Source: GCA-003244245 sp039924425 (lineage in GTDB: Bacteria > Actinomycetota > Actinomycetes > Mycobacteriales > Pseudonocardiaceae). From it: DNA of 32,234 bases. Under the pieces are notes generated by a model. That model had not been told where the DNA came from. It saw only the letters and a program-made list of their open reading frames with translations, and searched no databases. The stretch lies in assembly GCA_039924425.1 (NCBI GenBank), contig JBDTAX010000079.1, positions 1-32,234 of the forward strand, written 5' to 3'. Position 1 is the first letter of the stretch. The number at the start of each line of letters is the position of its first letter. The translations under genes and the position numbers were made by a program. Below are positions 23,042 to 31,043 of this stretch, in pieces.

Positions 23042-24024
23042 GCCTGTCCACCATGTCAGCGATCCCGAAGAAGAGCCTGATGCTGCTCTCCGGGCGCTAT
23101 CACCCCGAGTTAGTCGACGAGGTGGCCAAGCACCTCGACATCGCCGTCACCCCGCAGTCGGCCTACTCCTTCGCCAACGGTGAGATCTTCGTCCGGTTCG
23201 AGGAATCAGTGCGTGGCTGCGACGCCTTCGTCATGCAAGCCCACACCGCCCCGATCAACGATGCCATCATGGAGCAGTTGATCATGGTGGACGCACTCAA
23301 GCGCGCGTCCGCCAAGCGGATCACCGCAGTGCTGCCGTTCTGGGGCTACAGTCGCCAGGATAAGAAGCACCGCGGCCGCGAGCCCATCTCCGCCCGGCTC
23401 ATCGCGGACCTGCTTAAAGTCGCCGGCGCGCACCGGATCATGACCGTGGACCTGCACACCTCACAGATCATGGGCTTCTTCGACGGCCCGGTGGACCACC
23501 TGTTCGCGCTGCCGCTGCTCGCCAGTCACATCAAGACCGTGTACGCCGGTCGCGAGCTGGCCGTGGTGTCGCCGGACTCCGGGCGGGTGCGGCTGGCCGA
23601 GCGCTGGGCCGAGACCCTCGGCGGTACGCCGCTGGCGTTCATCCACAAGACCCGCGACCCCGCCGTGCCCAACCAAGTGGTCGCCAACCGGGTGGTCGGC
23701 GACATCGAGGGCCGGCTCTGCCTGGTGATCGATGACATGATTGACACCGGTGGCACGGTGGCCGGTGCCGCGCGGGCATTGCTTCAGGCCGGCGCCACCG
23801 ACGTCGTGGTCGCCGCCACCCACGGGGTGCTGTCCGGCCCGGCTACCGAGCGGCTGGCCAGCTGCGGCGCCCGCGAGATCATCCTCACCAACACGTTGCC
23901 CATTCCGGACGAGAAGCGCTTTCCCGGGATGACAGTGCTGTCCATCGCGCCGTTGCTGGCCCGCGCGATCCACGAGGTCTTCGAGGACGGCTCGGTGACC
24001 AGCCTGTTCGACGGCACCGCCTGA
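23038..24024 (+). CDS. prs: Ribose-phosphate pyrophosphokinase (PRPP synthetase)
   Basis: A 328-aa cytosolic enzyme making PRPP from ribose-5-phosphate and ATP for nucleotide, His and Trp synthesis (and decaprenyl-phosphoryl-arabinose in actinomycetes). Visible: FANGEIFVRFEESVRG, PFWGYSRQDKKHRGREPIS (ATP-binding loop), the divalent-metal/ribose-phosphate region VDLHTSQIMGFFDGPVDHL, and the PRPP-binding motif VIDDMIDTGGTVAGA. Length and motifs are complete. The ATG overlaps the glmU stop by four bases, so translation is coupled. This adjacency (glmU-prs) is conserved in actinobacteria. Confidence 0.97.
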   Translation: MSLSTMSAIPKKSLMLLSGRYHPELVDEVAKHLDIAVTPQSAYSFANGEIFVRFEESVRGCDAFVMQAHTAPINDAIMEQLIMVDALKRASAKRITAVLPFWGYSRQDKKHRGREPISARLIADLLKVAGAHRIMTVDLHTSQIMGFFDGPVDHLFALPLLASHIKTVYAGRELAVVSPDSGRVRLAERWAETLGGTPLAFIHKTRDPAVPNQVVANRVVGDIEGRLCLVIDDMIDTGGTVAGAARALLQAGATDVVVAATHGVLSGPATERLASCGAREIILTNTLPIPDEKRFPGMTVLSIAPLLARAIHEVFEDGSVTSLFDGTA

Positions 24025-24072
24025 CCCGTTATACTTCGCCGCCACCGCACTTTCCGCTAAAGGGAGTTCACT

Positions 24073-24675
24073 GTGTCCGAGGTCCGCCTGGCCGCCGAGC
24101 CGCGCACTGAGTTCGGCAAGGGCGCCGCCCGCCGCGCCCGACGCGCTGGCAAGATCCCCGCGGTGCTCTACGGGCACGGCAGCGAACCGCTGCACGTGGC
24201 GCTGCCCGCGCTGGAATTCGCCCGGGTGGTGCGCGAGCAGGGCAGCAACGCCGTGCTCAGTCTCGACTTGGCCGGCCGGCCGCAGCTCGCGCTGACCAAG
24301 ACCGTCACCGTGCACCCGCTCCGGCGCTACATCGAGCACGTCGACCTGCTGATCGTCCGGCACGGCGAGAAGGTGGTGGTGGACGTCCACATCGTCATCA
24401 CCGGCAGCCCGGGTCCGGACTCGCTGGTCACCCAGGAGGTGAGCACCCTCCAGGTCGAAGCGGACGCGATGGCCATCCCCGACGAGATCGAATTGTCCAT
24501 CCAGGATCTTGCGGCGGGTACTCGGGTGCTGGCCGGCGAGGTACCCCTGCCGCCGGGTGTGGAGCTGCGGACCGACCCGGAGTACCTCGTGGTCAACATC
24601 GTCGCGTCGACCGTCGGGGATCTCGGCGCCGAGAGCGAAGCCGAGCCGGCAGCGCCCGCGTCAGCCGACGAGTAG
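24073..24675 (+). CDS. rplY: 50S ribosomal protein L25 / general stress protein CTC
   Basis: A 200-aa L25/TL5/CTC-family protein that binds 5S rRNA in the large subunit. The N-terminal L25 domain covers residues ~1-92 (EPRTEFGKGAARRARRAGKIPAVLYG). The C-terminal TL5/CTC beta domain follows from ~95 to 185 (GEKVVVDVHIVITG ... IPDEIELSIQDLAAGTRVLAGEVPLPPGV). It ends with a short acidic Ala-rich tail. The GTG at 24073 has AAAGGGAG 7 bases upstream. It is 48 bases after prs; GTTATACTT at 24029 onward could be a -10 for an extra promoter. pth follows after 15 bases. Confidence 0.96.
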   Translation: MSEVRLAAEPRTEFGKGAARRARRAGKIPAVLYGHGSEPLHVALPALEFARVVREQGSNAVLSLDLAGRPQLALTKTVTVHPLRRYIEHVDLLIVRHGEKVVVDVHIVITGSPGPDSLVTQEVSTLQVEADAMAIPDEIELSIQDLAAGTRVLAGEVPLPPGVELRTDPEYLVVNIVASTVGDLGAESEAEPAAPASADE

Positions 24676-24690
24676 GCCTTCGCTGAGGCC

Positions 24691-25290
24691 GTGACCACCA
24701 CTGACGGTAGTACTGACTGGGTCGCCGGTGAGCTCGCGCTGATCGTCGGTCTGGGCAACCCGGGACCCGGCTACGCCGGAAACCGGCACAATGTCGGGTT
24801 CATGGTGCTCGATGAACTCGCCCGCCGAGCGGGTGGCCGACTCACCTCGCACAAAGCCGGGGCTGATGTGCTGCAGACACGGCTGGCCGGGCGGCGGGTG
24901 GTGCTGGCGCGCCCACGCTCGTTCATGAACATCTCCGGACCAGCGGTCGCCGGGACAGCGCGGTACTTCACGATCCCCCCGACTGACGTGGTGGTCGTGC
25001 ACGACGAGCTGGACCTCGACCACGGAGTGCTCCGGCTCAAGCGCGGCGGCGGCGAGGGCGGGCACAACGGCCTGCGCTCGGTCTCGGCTTCCCTGGGCAG
25101 CCGGGACTACCTGCGAGTACGCTTCGGCATCGGCCGCCCGCCCGGCCGGATAGACCCGGCTGACTTCGTGCTGCGCGACTTCTCCACTGAACAGCGCCGC
25201 GAGCTGGACCTGCTGGTGGACCGCTGTGCCGACGCCGTCGAACAACTCCTCACCCAAGGCCTGGCCGCCACCCAAAACCAGCTGCACTAG
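24691..25290 (+). CDS. pth: Peptidyl-tRNA hydrolase
   Basis: A 199-aa Pth that cleaves the ester bond of peptidyl-tRNA and recycles tRNA. Family landmarks: IVGLGNPGPGYAGNRHNVGFMVLDEL with the catalytic His, RPRSFMNISGPAV, VVHDELDLDHG with the catalytic Asp, and GGGEGGHNGLRSV for substrate binding; RVRFGIGRPPG closes the core. Length is normal. The start is GTG at 24691 with a weak CTGAGG upstream. It follows rplY by 15 bases, the usual rplY-pth order. No clear Rho-independent terminator is visible after the stop. Confidence 0.96.
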   Translation: MTTTDGSTDWVAGELALIVGLGNPGPGYAGNRHNVGFMVLDELARRAGGRLTSHKAGADVLQTRLAGRRVVLARPRSFMNISGPAVAGTARYFTIPPTDVVVVHDELDLDHGVLRLKRGGGEGGHNGLRSVSASLGSRDYLRVRFGIGRPPGRIDPADFVLRDFSTEQRRELDLLVDRCADAVEQLLTQGLAATQNQLH

Positions 25291-25789
25291 GCGGGGGTGT
25301 CGCGGGCGCCGAGTCACAGGTGCGAACACGTTAAGTCACCGGAGTACGCGTGCGGTGCCCGCAACCTTATAGGCCGCTTCTTTCTTGACAACGAGCGGTG
25401 GACGCACCCAGGGTGACCAGCGGGTGCGCGGTGAGAGTGAACACGACCGTCGGTTCATCGACTCGACCCCAGCAGGGCACCGCCGGAGTCGAGTCCTATC
25501 GCGGCGAGCTGCTGCCCGAGGACAGCCCTGCGGAGTAGGTCACCGGGCTTCGGGAGCGGCTGCGCCAGCAAGCCGCGACCGCTGCTGGCCGAGCTGGAGC
25601 TGACCGCCGGTGACTCCCGGTTGGCCATCGACGCCGCGCGCCGCAGCGTGGACATCGACCCGTTCCTCGAAGACAGCTGGGATCGGGGCCTTCTTGCCGA
25701 GGGAGCCAGCGGCGGATCGACCAGATGAGTTCCGGCAGATCGACCACATGGTATGCGGCAGATCAACCATCTAGTGGTACGTTCGGCAG
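25291..25789. other. Spacer after pth holding a broken regulator and the DUF4143 gene's upstream repeats
   Basis: The first ~190 bases contain nothing I can name. The rest holds a fragment of a BTAD-type regulator (25482-25725) and then three spaced copies of CGGCAGAT (25733, 25756, 25784) that lead into the DUF4143 ATPase start. Confidence 0.5.
25482..25725 (+). pseudogene. Fragment of a BTAD-domain (AfsR/SARP-like) regulator, with stop and frameshift
   Basis: The sequence reads AGVESYRGELLPEDSPAE and meets an in-frame TAG (25536-25538). In a different frame it continues LLAELELTAGDSRLAIDAARRSV (from 25582) and DIDPFLEDSWDR (to 25686), ending at a TGA near 25723. The blocks YRGELLP and AARRSVDIDPFLEDSWDR are hallmarks of the bacterial transcriptional activator domain, a TPR-like module of SARP and LuxR-type regulators. 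Both the N-terminal DNA-binding part and the rest of the BTAD are absent. A broken relic is the simplest reading. Confidence 0.6.
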
Positions 25790-25791
25790 AT
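25733..25791. repeat. Spaced direct repeats before the DUF4143 gene
   Basis: CGGCAGAT occurs at 25733-25740, 25756-25763 and 25784-25791. The first two are followed by CGACCA and CAACCA, then interrupted ACCA/TGGT inverted pairs (ACCACATGGT; ACCATCTAGTGGT). A related GGCGGATCGACCAGATG precedes them at 25711. The last copy runs into the ATG at 25790. No Shine-Dalgarno is seen, so transcription may start at or near the ATG (leaderless). Confidence 0.6.
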
Positions 25792-27079
25792 GCCCGACCC
25801 GAGCGAATTCCTGCCACGGCGAGCTTGCGAGAACGTTCGGGCAGCGCTGGCGGACACGAGGGTGGTCGTGATCAACGGTGCCCGCCAGACAGGCAAGAGC
25901 ACCTTGGCGAGGCTTGTCGCGGACGGCTTTCCCACTGCGGAGCTGCGTTATCTGGACGAAGCAGCGGTTCGTTCCGCCGCGCAAGCGGACCCGGCCTGGT
26001 TTGTTCGGCACGACGGCCTGTTGGTCTTGGACGAGGTACAACGGGTGCCGGACCTCCTTCTTGCGATCAAGCATGCGGTTGACGTGGACCCCCGCCCCGG
26101 GCGCTTCCTGCTCACCGGTTCGGCGCGTCTGTTGGCCCTGCAAGACATCCCCGATGTGCTGCCCGGCCGCTCGGAGACCATTGAGCTGTGGCCGCTGTCA
26201 CAAGGAGAGATCGGCCGTGCCACTGACGGCTTTGTCGATGCGGTGTTCGGACAGGGCGCCACGCTGACCGCGGCGGAGTCGCCGCTGCGCCGTGAGGACT
26301 ACCTCGAACGGGCCTTGCGGGGTGGTTACCCCGAGGCCGTGCATCGCACAGACCTGGGCCGGCGCGCGCGTTTCTTTGAGTCATACGTGTCAGATCTGAT
26401 CAGCCGGGATGTCCGACAGGTGTCGGAGATCGAGCGACCGGCGGACATGAGGCGATTGCTCAACCTCGTCGCCGCCTCGATGGCCACTCTCGCTGTCCCT
26501 GCCGCCTTCGCCAATCACCTGCGGCTTCCGGCCAGCACGGTCAAGCGTTATCTCGATCTGCTTGAGCTGTTGTACGTGGTGCGCCGAATCCCCGGGTGGT
26601 CAACCAACCTGACCACCCGAGCCGTTGCGGTACCCAAGTTGATGATGGTCGACTCCGGGCTTGCTGGTCACCTTGCTGGCATGACGGTGAAGCGGGCACG
26701 GCATCCCACCGCGCCAGTAGGGCTGATCATGGAGAACTTCGTACTCGGAGAGCTCGCTCGCCAGCTCAGCTGGGCCGACGAACCAGTTCGTCTCTACCAC
26801 TACCGTGATCGCGATGGCAACGAGGTCGATGCGGTTCTTGAGCGAGCCTCTGGCGAGGTGGTCGCCGTGGAGGTGAAGGCAGCCGAGACAGTTCGCAGCG
26901 AAGACTTCCGTGGCATCCAGCATTTGCGGCGTCGGCTCGGGGACCAGCTGCTTGCGGGCTTCGTGCTTTACGCCGGCCGGCAAAAACTACCTTTCGGCGA
27001 GCGCCTCTGCGCCCTTCCGATTTCCGCGTTATGGACCACTCAGCTCCTTGATGCCAGCGGCAACACTTCGACCCGGTAG
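25790..27079 (+). CDS. AAA_14 / DUF4143 ATPase
   Basis: A 429-aa protein with N-terminal P-loop ATPase and C-terminal DUF4143. Walker A is GARQTGKST (K36), Walker B LLVLDEVQR (D81-E82), sensor-like LLTGSARLL near 107-115. The C-terminal part contains GNEVDAVLERASGEVVAVEVKAA, spaced like a PD-(D/E)xK nuclease-fold core. A winged-helix-like middle (LPASTVKRYLDLLELLYVVRRI) precedes it. The family is widespread, frequently horizontally moved, with no settled function. The ATG at 25790 lacks a ribosome binding site and may be leaderless. GC content is somewhat lower than in the core genes, suggesting acquisition. It converges with the sugar-binding lipoprotein gene, 61 bases apart. Confidence 0.9.
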   Translation: MPDPSEFLPRRACENVRAALADTRVVVINGARQTGKSTLARLVADGFPTAELRYLDEAAVRSAAQADPAWFVRHDGLLVLDEVQRVPDLLLAIKHAVDVDPRPGRFLLTGSARLLALQDIPDVLPGRSETIELWPLSQGEIGRATDGFVDAVFGQGATLTAAESPLRREDYLERALRGGYPEAVHRTDLGRRARFFESYVSDLISRDVRQVSEIERPADMRRLLNLVAASMATLAVPAAFANHLRLPASTVKRYLDLLELLYVVRRIPGWSTNLTTRAVAVPKLMMVDSGLAGHLAGMTVKRARHPTAPVGLIMENFVLGELARQLSWADEPVRLYHYRDRDGNEVDAVLERASGEVVAVEVKAAETVRSEDFRGIQHLRRRLGDQLLAGFVLYAGRQKLPFGERLCALPISALWTTQLLDASGNTSTR

Positions 27080-27140
27080 GACAAGTGGGCTGGTCAGGAT
27101 CGCGCACCGCACGGTCAAACACCCCGTTCGAGGGCATACA

Positions 27141-28253
27141 TCATCGGGGGATGTTGAGCTGGTCGCAGCGGAGGGCCAAGTCGCTGTCACAGATGTCGCG
27201 GTAGCTGACTAAACCGCTGTCGATGACCTGCTTGACCGTGTTCAAGGTGATGAATACTGGCGGTAGCAGTACCACGCGCACCGTGCGGTGTCCGATGGGG
27301 TCGGCCACGGTCGTCGATGCCAGTTTGTCGGCGGCCGCGCGGTCGTTTCGCGCGAGCGCGGCGGAGAGTGCCGCCACCGTCGTGGCTTGCTGTTCGGGAG
27401 ATACGAACACGGTCATGAACTGGTCACCGCGCAGGATCGCCTGGAGGGCTTCCGGGGTGGCGCCCATGCCTGTCACTCGGACTTTCCCGTTCAGCCCTTT
27501 CTTTCGCAGCACAGCGATCACCGCGCCGGCCACGCCGTCGTTGGTCGCCAGCACACCGTCCACGCGGCCACCGCTGGCGGTGAGGAGCCGCTCGAACACC
27601 GCGCCGGCGCTCTGGTTGTCGGTGACGGATGCGCGGGCCACCAGCCGGTAGGCGCCGGTGTCGTAACGCGGCCGCAGGACGTTGCCCGCGCCCTGGGCGA
27701 GCGGGGACGTCGTGGGGTCGACCGGTGGACCGTCGAGCTCGATGACGGCGGTGCCCCGCGCCCGCGCGCCCCGGATGCCCAGCGTCAGCCCCCGGCCCTG
27801 CAGGTCACCGGCCTTGCGCGGATCGAAGGAGATGGAGTAGTCGCAGCAACCACCGAGGAGCGGCCGGTCGTCGGCGTAGTCGATGGTGGGGATGCGCCGC
27901 GCGGTGGCCTTGCGCGCGACAGCCGCGCCGGCCTGGCTGTTCGGCGCGGCGATGACCAGTACCTTGACCCCTTCCTTGATCATGCTGTCGGCGATCGCGG
28001 CGAACTTTGTCGCGTCGCCCTCACTGTTCTCTACGTCGGGCTCCAACCCCGCGGCGCCGATGGCGTCGTTCAGCAGCGGCTGGTCGACCGCCTCCCACCG
28101 CATCGAGCCCGCCGGATTCGACACGATGACGCCGACCTTGCTTGCGGGGCGAGCGGAATCCGCGATTGCACGGGAGGGGAAAGCCCCGCCGCCGGTGCAT
28201 CCCGTGATGGTGAGCACCGCGGCGAGCGCGGCCAGGCTGGTTCTGGGAACCAT
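27141..28253 (-). CDS. Sugar ABC-type substrate-binding lipoprotein (Peripla_BP_4/RbsB-like)
   Basis: A 370-aa lipoprotein: signal peptide with lipobox L-T-I-T-G-C, acylated Cys at residue 19, then a type I periplasmic-binding fold (VGVIVSNPAGSMRWEAVDQPLLNDA; GVKVLVIAAPNSQAG; GRVDGVLATNDGVAGAVIAVL). Such proteins feed sugars to ABC importers, but no permease or ATPase gene lies nearby, so it is an orphan and may instead be a sensor or work with a remote transporter. The ATG at 28253 begins exactly at the signal peptide; the open frame to 28349 is not plausible. The Shine-Dalgarno is weak. The starts of this gene and the lytic-transglycosylase-like gene are 44 bases apart and divergent, so both lipoproteins share one control region. 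Confidence 0.82.
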   Translation of the reverse strand: MVPRTSLAALAAVLTITGCTGGGAFPSRAIADSARPASKVGVIVSNPAGSMRWEAVDQPLLNDAIGAAGLEPDVENSEGDATKFAAIADSMIKEGVKVLVIAAPNSQAGAAVARKATARRIPTIDYADDRPLLGGCCDYSISFDPRKAGDLQGRGLTLGIRGARARGTAVIELDGPPVDPTTSPLAQGAGNVLRPRYDTGAYRLVARASVTDNQSAGAVFERLLTASGGRVDGVLATNDGVAGAVIAVLRKKGLNGKVRVTGMGATPEALQAILRGDQFMTVFVSPEQQATTVAALSAALARNDRAAADKLASTTVADPIGHRTVRVVLLPPVFITLNTVKQVIDSGLVSYRDICDSDLALRCDQLNIPR

Positions 28254-28296
28254 GGTGTAGGTTTCCGCTTCCGTGAGAGATGATTCGGGGGAAACA

Positions 28297-29064
28297 GTGA
28301 GCACAGTGACGCTGGGCCGGATCAGGTCAGCCTCGCCATCACGTTGCATGGCAATCGTGTTCCTCGTCTTGTTCCTCGTCGGGGGATGTACGTCACAGAG
28401 CAGGACAGAAGATTACGGCACGCTTTCGGTGGGTGCCGCGCTGCCCTCGGGCAAGGAATGCGCCGCGAGAATCCAGCGAGGCCAGCCGGAACCGCGGCCG
28501 GAGAACACCTTGGCCAATCATGTCGTTCCCGGTCGGGTGGTGATGCCGGTGTGGGATGATTTCACCGAGCAAGCCAACCGCCAGTTCGTACCCCGCATCG
28601 ACGGCGCATTCACCGGCACCACCGGGGAGATCCTCGCCTGGGGTGCCTGCAAGTGGGGCTTGGACGCCGACCTCGTGCGGGCGGTCGCGACCCAGGAGAG
28701 CCACTGGCGGCAGGGCACCCTGGGCGACGAGTCGGACAACCCCAAAGACTGTGTCGGTGGCGCGACACCGCCCTGCCCGACGAGCTTCGGGATCCTGCAG
28801 CTCAAGCACACCTACCTGCCCGGCTCCTACCCGCTGTCCCAGCGCAGCACCGCGTTCACCGTCGACTACTATGCCGCCCGCACCCGTGCCTGCTACGAAG
28901 GCTGGGTCACCTACCTCGGCGGCGACTACGGCCCCGGCGACATCTGGGACTGCGTGGGCTGGCACTGGTCGGGCCAATGGAAAGACCCCGGCGCGCAGCG
29001 CTACATCCACCGAGTACGGCGCTATCTCGACACCAAACCCTGGCTGGACTGGCCCGCGCCATGA
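28297..29064 (+). CDS. Lytic-transglycosylase-like lipoprotein (SLT/lysozyme fold)
   Basis: A 255-aa secreted lipoprotein: lipobox F-L-V-G-G-C with Cys31, preceded by a basic segment (RIRSASPSR) and hydrophobic IVFLVLFLV. The catalytic-like part resembles SLT/lysozyme folds: DLVRAVATQESHWRQG with the candidate catalytic E134, TSFGILQLKHTYLPG (the G-[IL]-[LM]-Q motif), then VDYYAARTRACYEGWVTYLG, and WHWSGQWKDPGAQRYIHRVRRYL. Likely cuts peptidoglycan glycan strands outside the membrane. The GTG at 28297 has GGGGGAA a few bases before it and includes the basic n-region; GTG at 28273 and ATG at 28348 are alternatives. It is divergent from the sugar-binding lipoprotein and convergent with the TAP-like hydrolase, 16 bases between ends. 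Confidence 0.78.
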   Translation: MSTVTLGRIRSASPSRCMAIVFLVLFLVGGCTSQSRTEDYGTLSVGAALPSGKECAARIQRGQPEPRPENTLANHVVPGRVVMPVWDDFTEQANRQFVPRIDGAFTGTTGEILAWGACKWGLDADLVRAVATQESHWRQGTLGDESDNPKDCVGGATPPCPTSFGILQLKHTYLPGSYPLSQRSTAFTVDYYAARTRACYEGWVTYLGGDYGPGDIWDCVGWHWSGQWKDPGAQRYIHRVRRYLDTKPWLDWPAP

Positions 29065-29080
29065 CAGGCCGCCGCGGGCC

Positions 29081-30553
29081 TCACGGGCCGGTCAGGAACT
29101 TGGTGACGGCCGCGCGGGCCGCCGGGCCGTTGCCCGTGTTCTGGGTGATGTGTCCCGAGCCGGGGATGACGAGCAGGCGGCCGTGGGGGGCGTGGCGGGC
29201 CTCGCGCTGGGCCCACCCCAGGGGGGTGATCAGGTCGTGGTCACCGGCCAGCAGCAGCGTCGGCACCGGCGGCAGGTCAGCTCCGGAGGGGAACGCAACC
29301 ACCGGGGTGGCTGGCCACTGCTGGCAGGGGAGCACGGTTGCGTTGCCCGCCGCGGTGGCCCGGTCGTAGGGGAACACCACCGCGTCCGACAGCGCGGCAA
29401 CCGCCTTCGCGGTCGCGCCGGCCCGGCCGGTCACCGGGGTGTCAGCATCGCCCCAGGGCCCGAGGATGTCCTCACACACGGTGGTCACGTACAGGCCCTG
29501 GCTGAATGTGTCGGCGGTGGCGGCCGGACCAAGGTAGCCGGCGGCGATGATGGCGTCGAGCTGGGTGTCATCGCCCCGAGCGGCCTGGTGCAGCGCGGCC
29601 GGGATGTCAGTCAGCTTGGGCTTACCCTCGGTCAGTTGACTGAGGGTGTCGAGCAACTGGGGGCCATCACGCCGGAGGCGAACCACCTCGGAGAGGTCCC
29701 GCGCCGGGTCGGTGGCACACCCAGTTTCCTGACAGACCATTCGCAGCACGACCGCGGTGCGGCCGAAAACCGCGATCCGCAACGCATCCACGCCATCCTG
29801 CGGCACGATCGAGTCCAGCACCAACCGTGACACCCGGTCCGGATGGGTGATCGCGTAGCGTTCGGCGACGAATGTCCCGTAGGAGGCGCCATTGAGGGTG
29901 AGCGTGCTCACCCGCAACGCCTGGCGCAGCGTGTCCAGGTCAGCGACGGTGTCAGCGGTGGTGTAAAATCGCCGGTCATCCCCGATGGACTGGGCGCACG
30001 CTTCCACAGCGCTGGGCGGGGGCACGGCCTGACCCGAGCTGCTCGCCCGCTGCAGTTGCGGGCATCGCAGCGCCCCGGTACCGGTGCCGCGCGCGGAGAA
30101 CAACACCAGCCGGTAGTCCCGCAGCACCGCCGGGTCGAACTGGCGGGCGATCACAGCGGTCAACCCCACCCCCGGCTCCCCCGGGCCGCCGACCAGCCAC
30201 ACCAGCACACCGCGCGGCGCGGTGGTGTTGTCGGCCATCGCGACCTGTAGCGAGAGCCGCCCGGGCCGCTGGGGACCCGCCCGCAACCCGGCATGATCCA
30301 ACGGCACGGACAGCGTCGCGCAGCTGAACGTGACACCACCAGGACCCCGGAACGGGCCGGGCGCGGTGGCCCCCAGCGCGGCCGGTGCGCAGGAGTGGAC
30401 ACCAGCCAGCGCCGGGGCCGGCGCGGACACCGATCCCCGAGGCTGCGTACCGCAGCCGCTCACACCAGCGGCGATCAGCGCGGCTGCCACCACCACAGCG
30501 CGCCCGCCTGGAGTACTCCTAAGCTTCCGGCCCAATCCAGTGCCCAACGACAC
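29081..30553 (-). CDS. Secreted alpha/beta hydrolase, tripeptidyl-aminopeptidase (TAP)-like lipoprotein
   Basis: A 490-aa member of the TAP-like S33 peptidase/hydrolase family. The N-terminal signal has lipobox A-G-V-S-G-C with Cys34. Visible: the oxyanion-side motif LVWLVGGPGEPG, LVLFSARGTGTGALRCP (usually F-D-x-R-G-T-G, so the Asp is Ser here), the nucleophile elbow GASYGTF with S224, the TAP C-terminal motifs PTLLLAGDHDLITP (Asp) and IPGSGHI (His). The Ser-Asp-His triad is thus complete. Many Cys (SC, MVCQETGC, LPCQQW, TVCEDI) suggest disulphides, fitting export. The GTG at 30553 has GAGGGGG 8 bases upstream. Substrate (peptides or esters) cannot be told. It converges with the lytic-transglycosylase-like gene. 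Confidence 0.85.
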   Translation of the reverse strand: MSLGTGLGRKLRSTPGGRAVVVAAALIAAGVSGCGTQPRGSVSAPAPALAGVHSCAPAALGATAPGPFRGPGGVTFSCATLSVPLDHAGLRAGPQRPGRLSLQVAMADNTTAPRGVLVWLVGGPGEPGVGLTAVIARQFDPAVLRDYRLVLFSARGTGTGALRCPQLQRASSSGQAVPPPSAVEACAQSIGDDRRFYTTADTVADLDTLRQALRVSTLTLNGASYGTFVAERYAITHPDRVSRLVLDSIVPQDGVDALRIAVFGRTAVVLRMVCQETGCATDPARDLSEVVRLRRDGPQLLDTLSQLTEGKPKLTDIPAALHQAARGDDTQLDAIIAAGYLGPAATADTFSQGLYVTTVCEDILGPWGDADTPVTGRAGATAKAVAALSDAVVFPYDRATAAGNATVLPCQQWPATPVVAFPSGADLPPVPTLLLAGDHDLITPLGWAQREARHAPHGRLLVIPGSGHITQNTGNGPAARAAVTKFLTGP

Positions 30554-30569
30554 CCCAAAACCCCCTCGT

Positions 30570-30876
30570 CTACTCCAGCACCTTCGTCAACACAACAAAT
30601 TCCAAATCGTCGCGTTTCGGAACTCCGAAACGCTCGTCGCCACAGGGAAACGGAAATCGCTCGCCGTTCGGTGTGTAACCACGCCGTTCGTACCTTCTTC
30701 GACGGCCTCGGCATCTGTTCGCCGCACGCCACGAGATGAGCCTCGGTTGTCCAGCCGACGAGACCTTCACCACGGTAGGCTGCGGCGGTCAATGACACGA
30801 TGCTGTCAGCGTCAGCACGCGTGGCACGACGAAATCGAATTAGCCTAGGAGTGTCAGCTCGCACGCTCGAGATCAT
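30570..30876 (-). pseudogene. GNAT acetyltransferase pseudogene with an internal deletion
   Basis: The N-terminus IRFRRATRADADSIVSLTAAAYRGEG and LVGWTTEAHLVACGEQMP is the start of a GNAT acetyltransferase. The C-terminus YERRGYTPNGERFPFPCGDERF and GVPKRDDLEFVVLTKVLE (stop TAG, complement of 30570-30572) is the end of the same family. They lie in different frames and meet near 30700, and the acetyl-CoA-binding core normally between them (the R/Q-x-x-G-x-G/A motif region, ~80 residues) is missing. The ATG at 30876 is the apparent original start. The remnant lies directly behind the start of the TAP-like gene, on the same strand, and diverges from the NACHT gene. Confidence 0.75.
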
Positions 30877-31043
30877 AGTGGCCACGTTGCATCGGCCGAC
30901 GACCTGAACCTCAATGGCGGCTGGACCCGGCTGACGTCGGGCCGCTGCGCACATCGCGTCGGCTCTGGCGTATCTTTCCCTTGATTTTTCATCGAGACGG
31001 TGGATCACACCGATGAGCAGCAGCCCCCTGTGAGGTGAGTCCA
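30877..31043 (+). promoter_or_regulatory. Upstream region of the NACHT gene
   Basis: Between the GNAT remnant and the NACHT start lie ~170 bases. The AT-rich run TTTCCCTTGATTTTTCATCG (30976-30995) is the only promoter-like stretch. GAGGTGA (31032-31038) is the ribosome binding site for the GTG at 31044. No other gene is visible. Confidence 0.4.
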
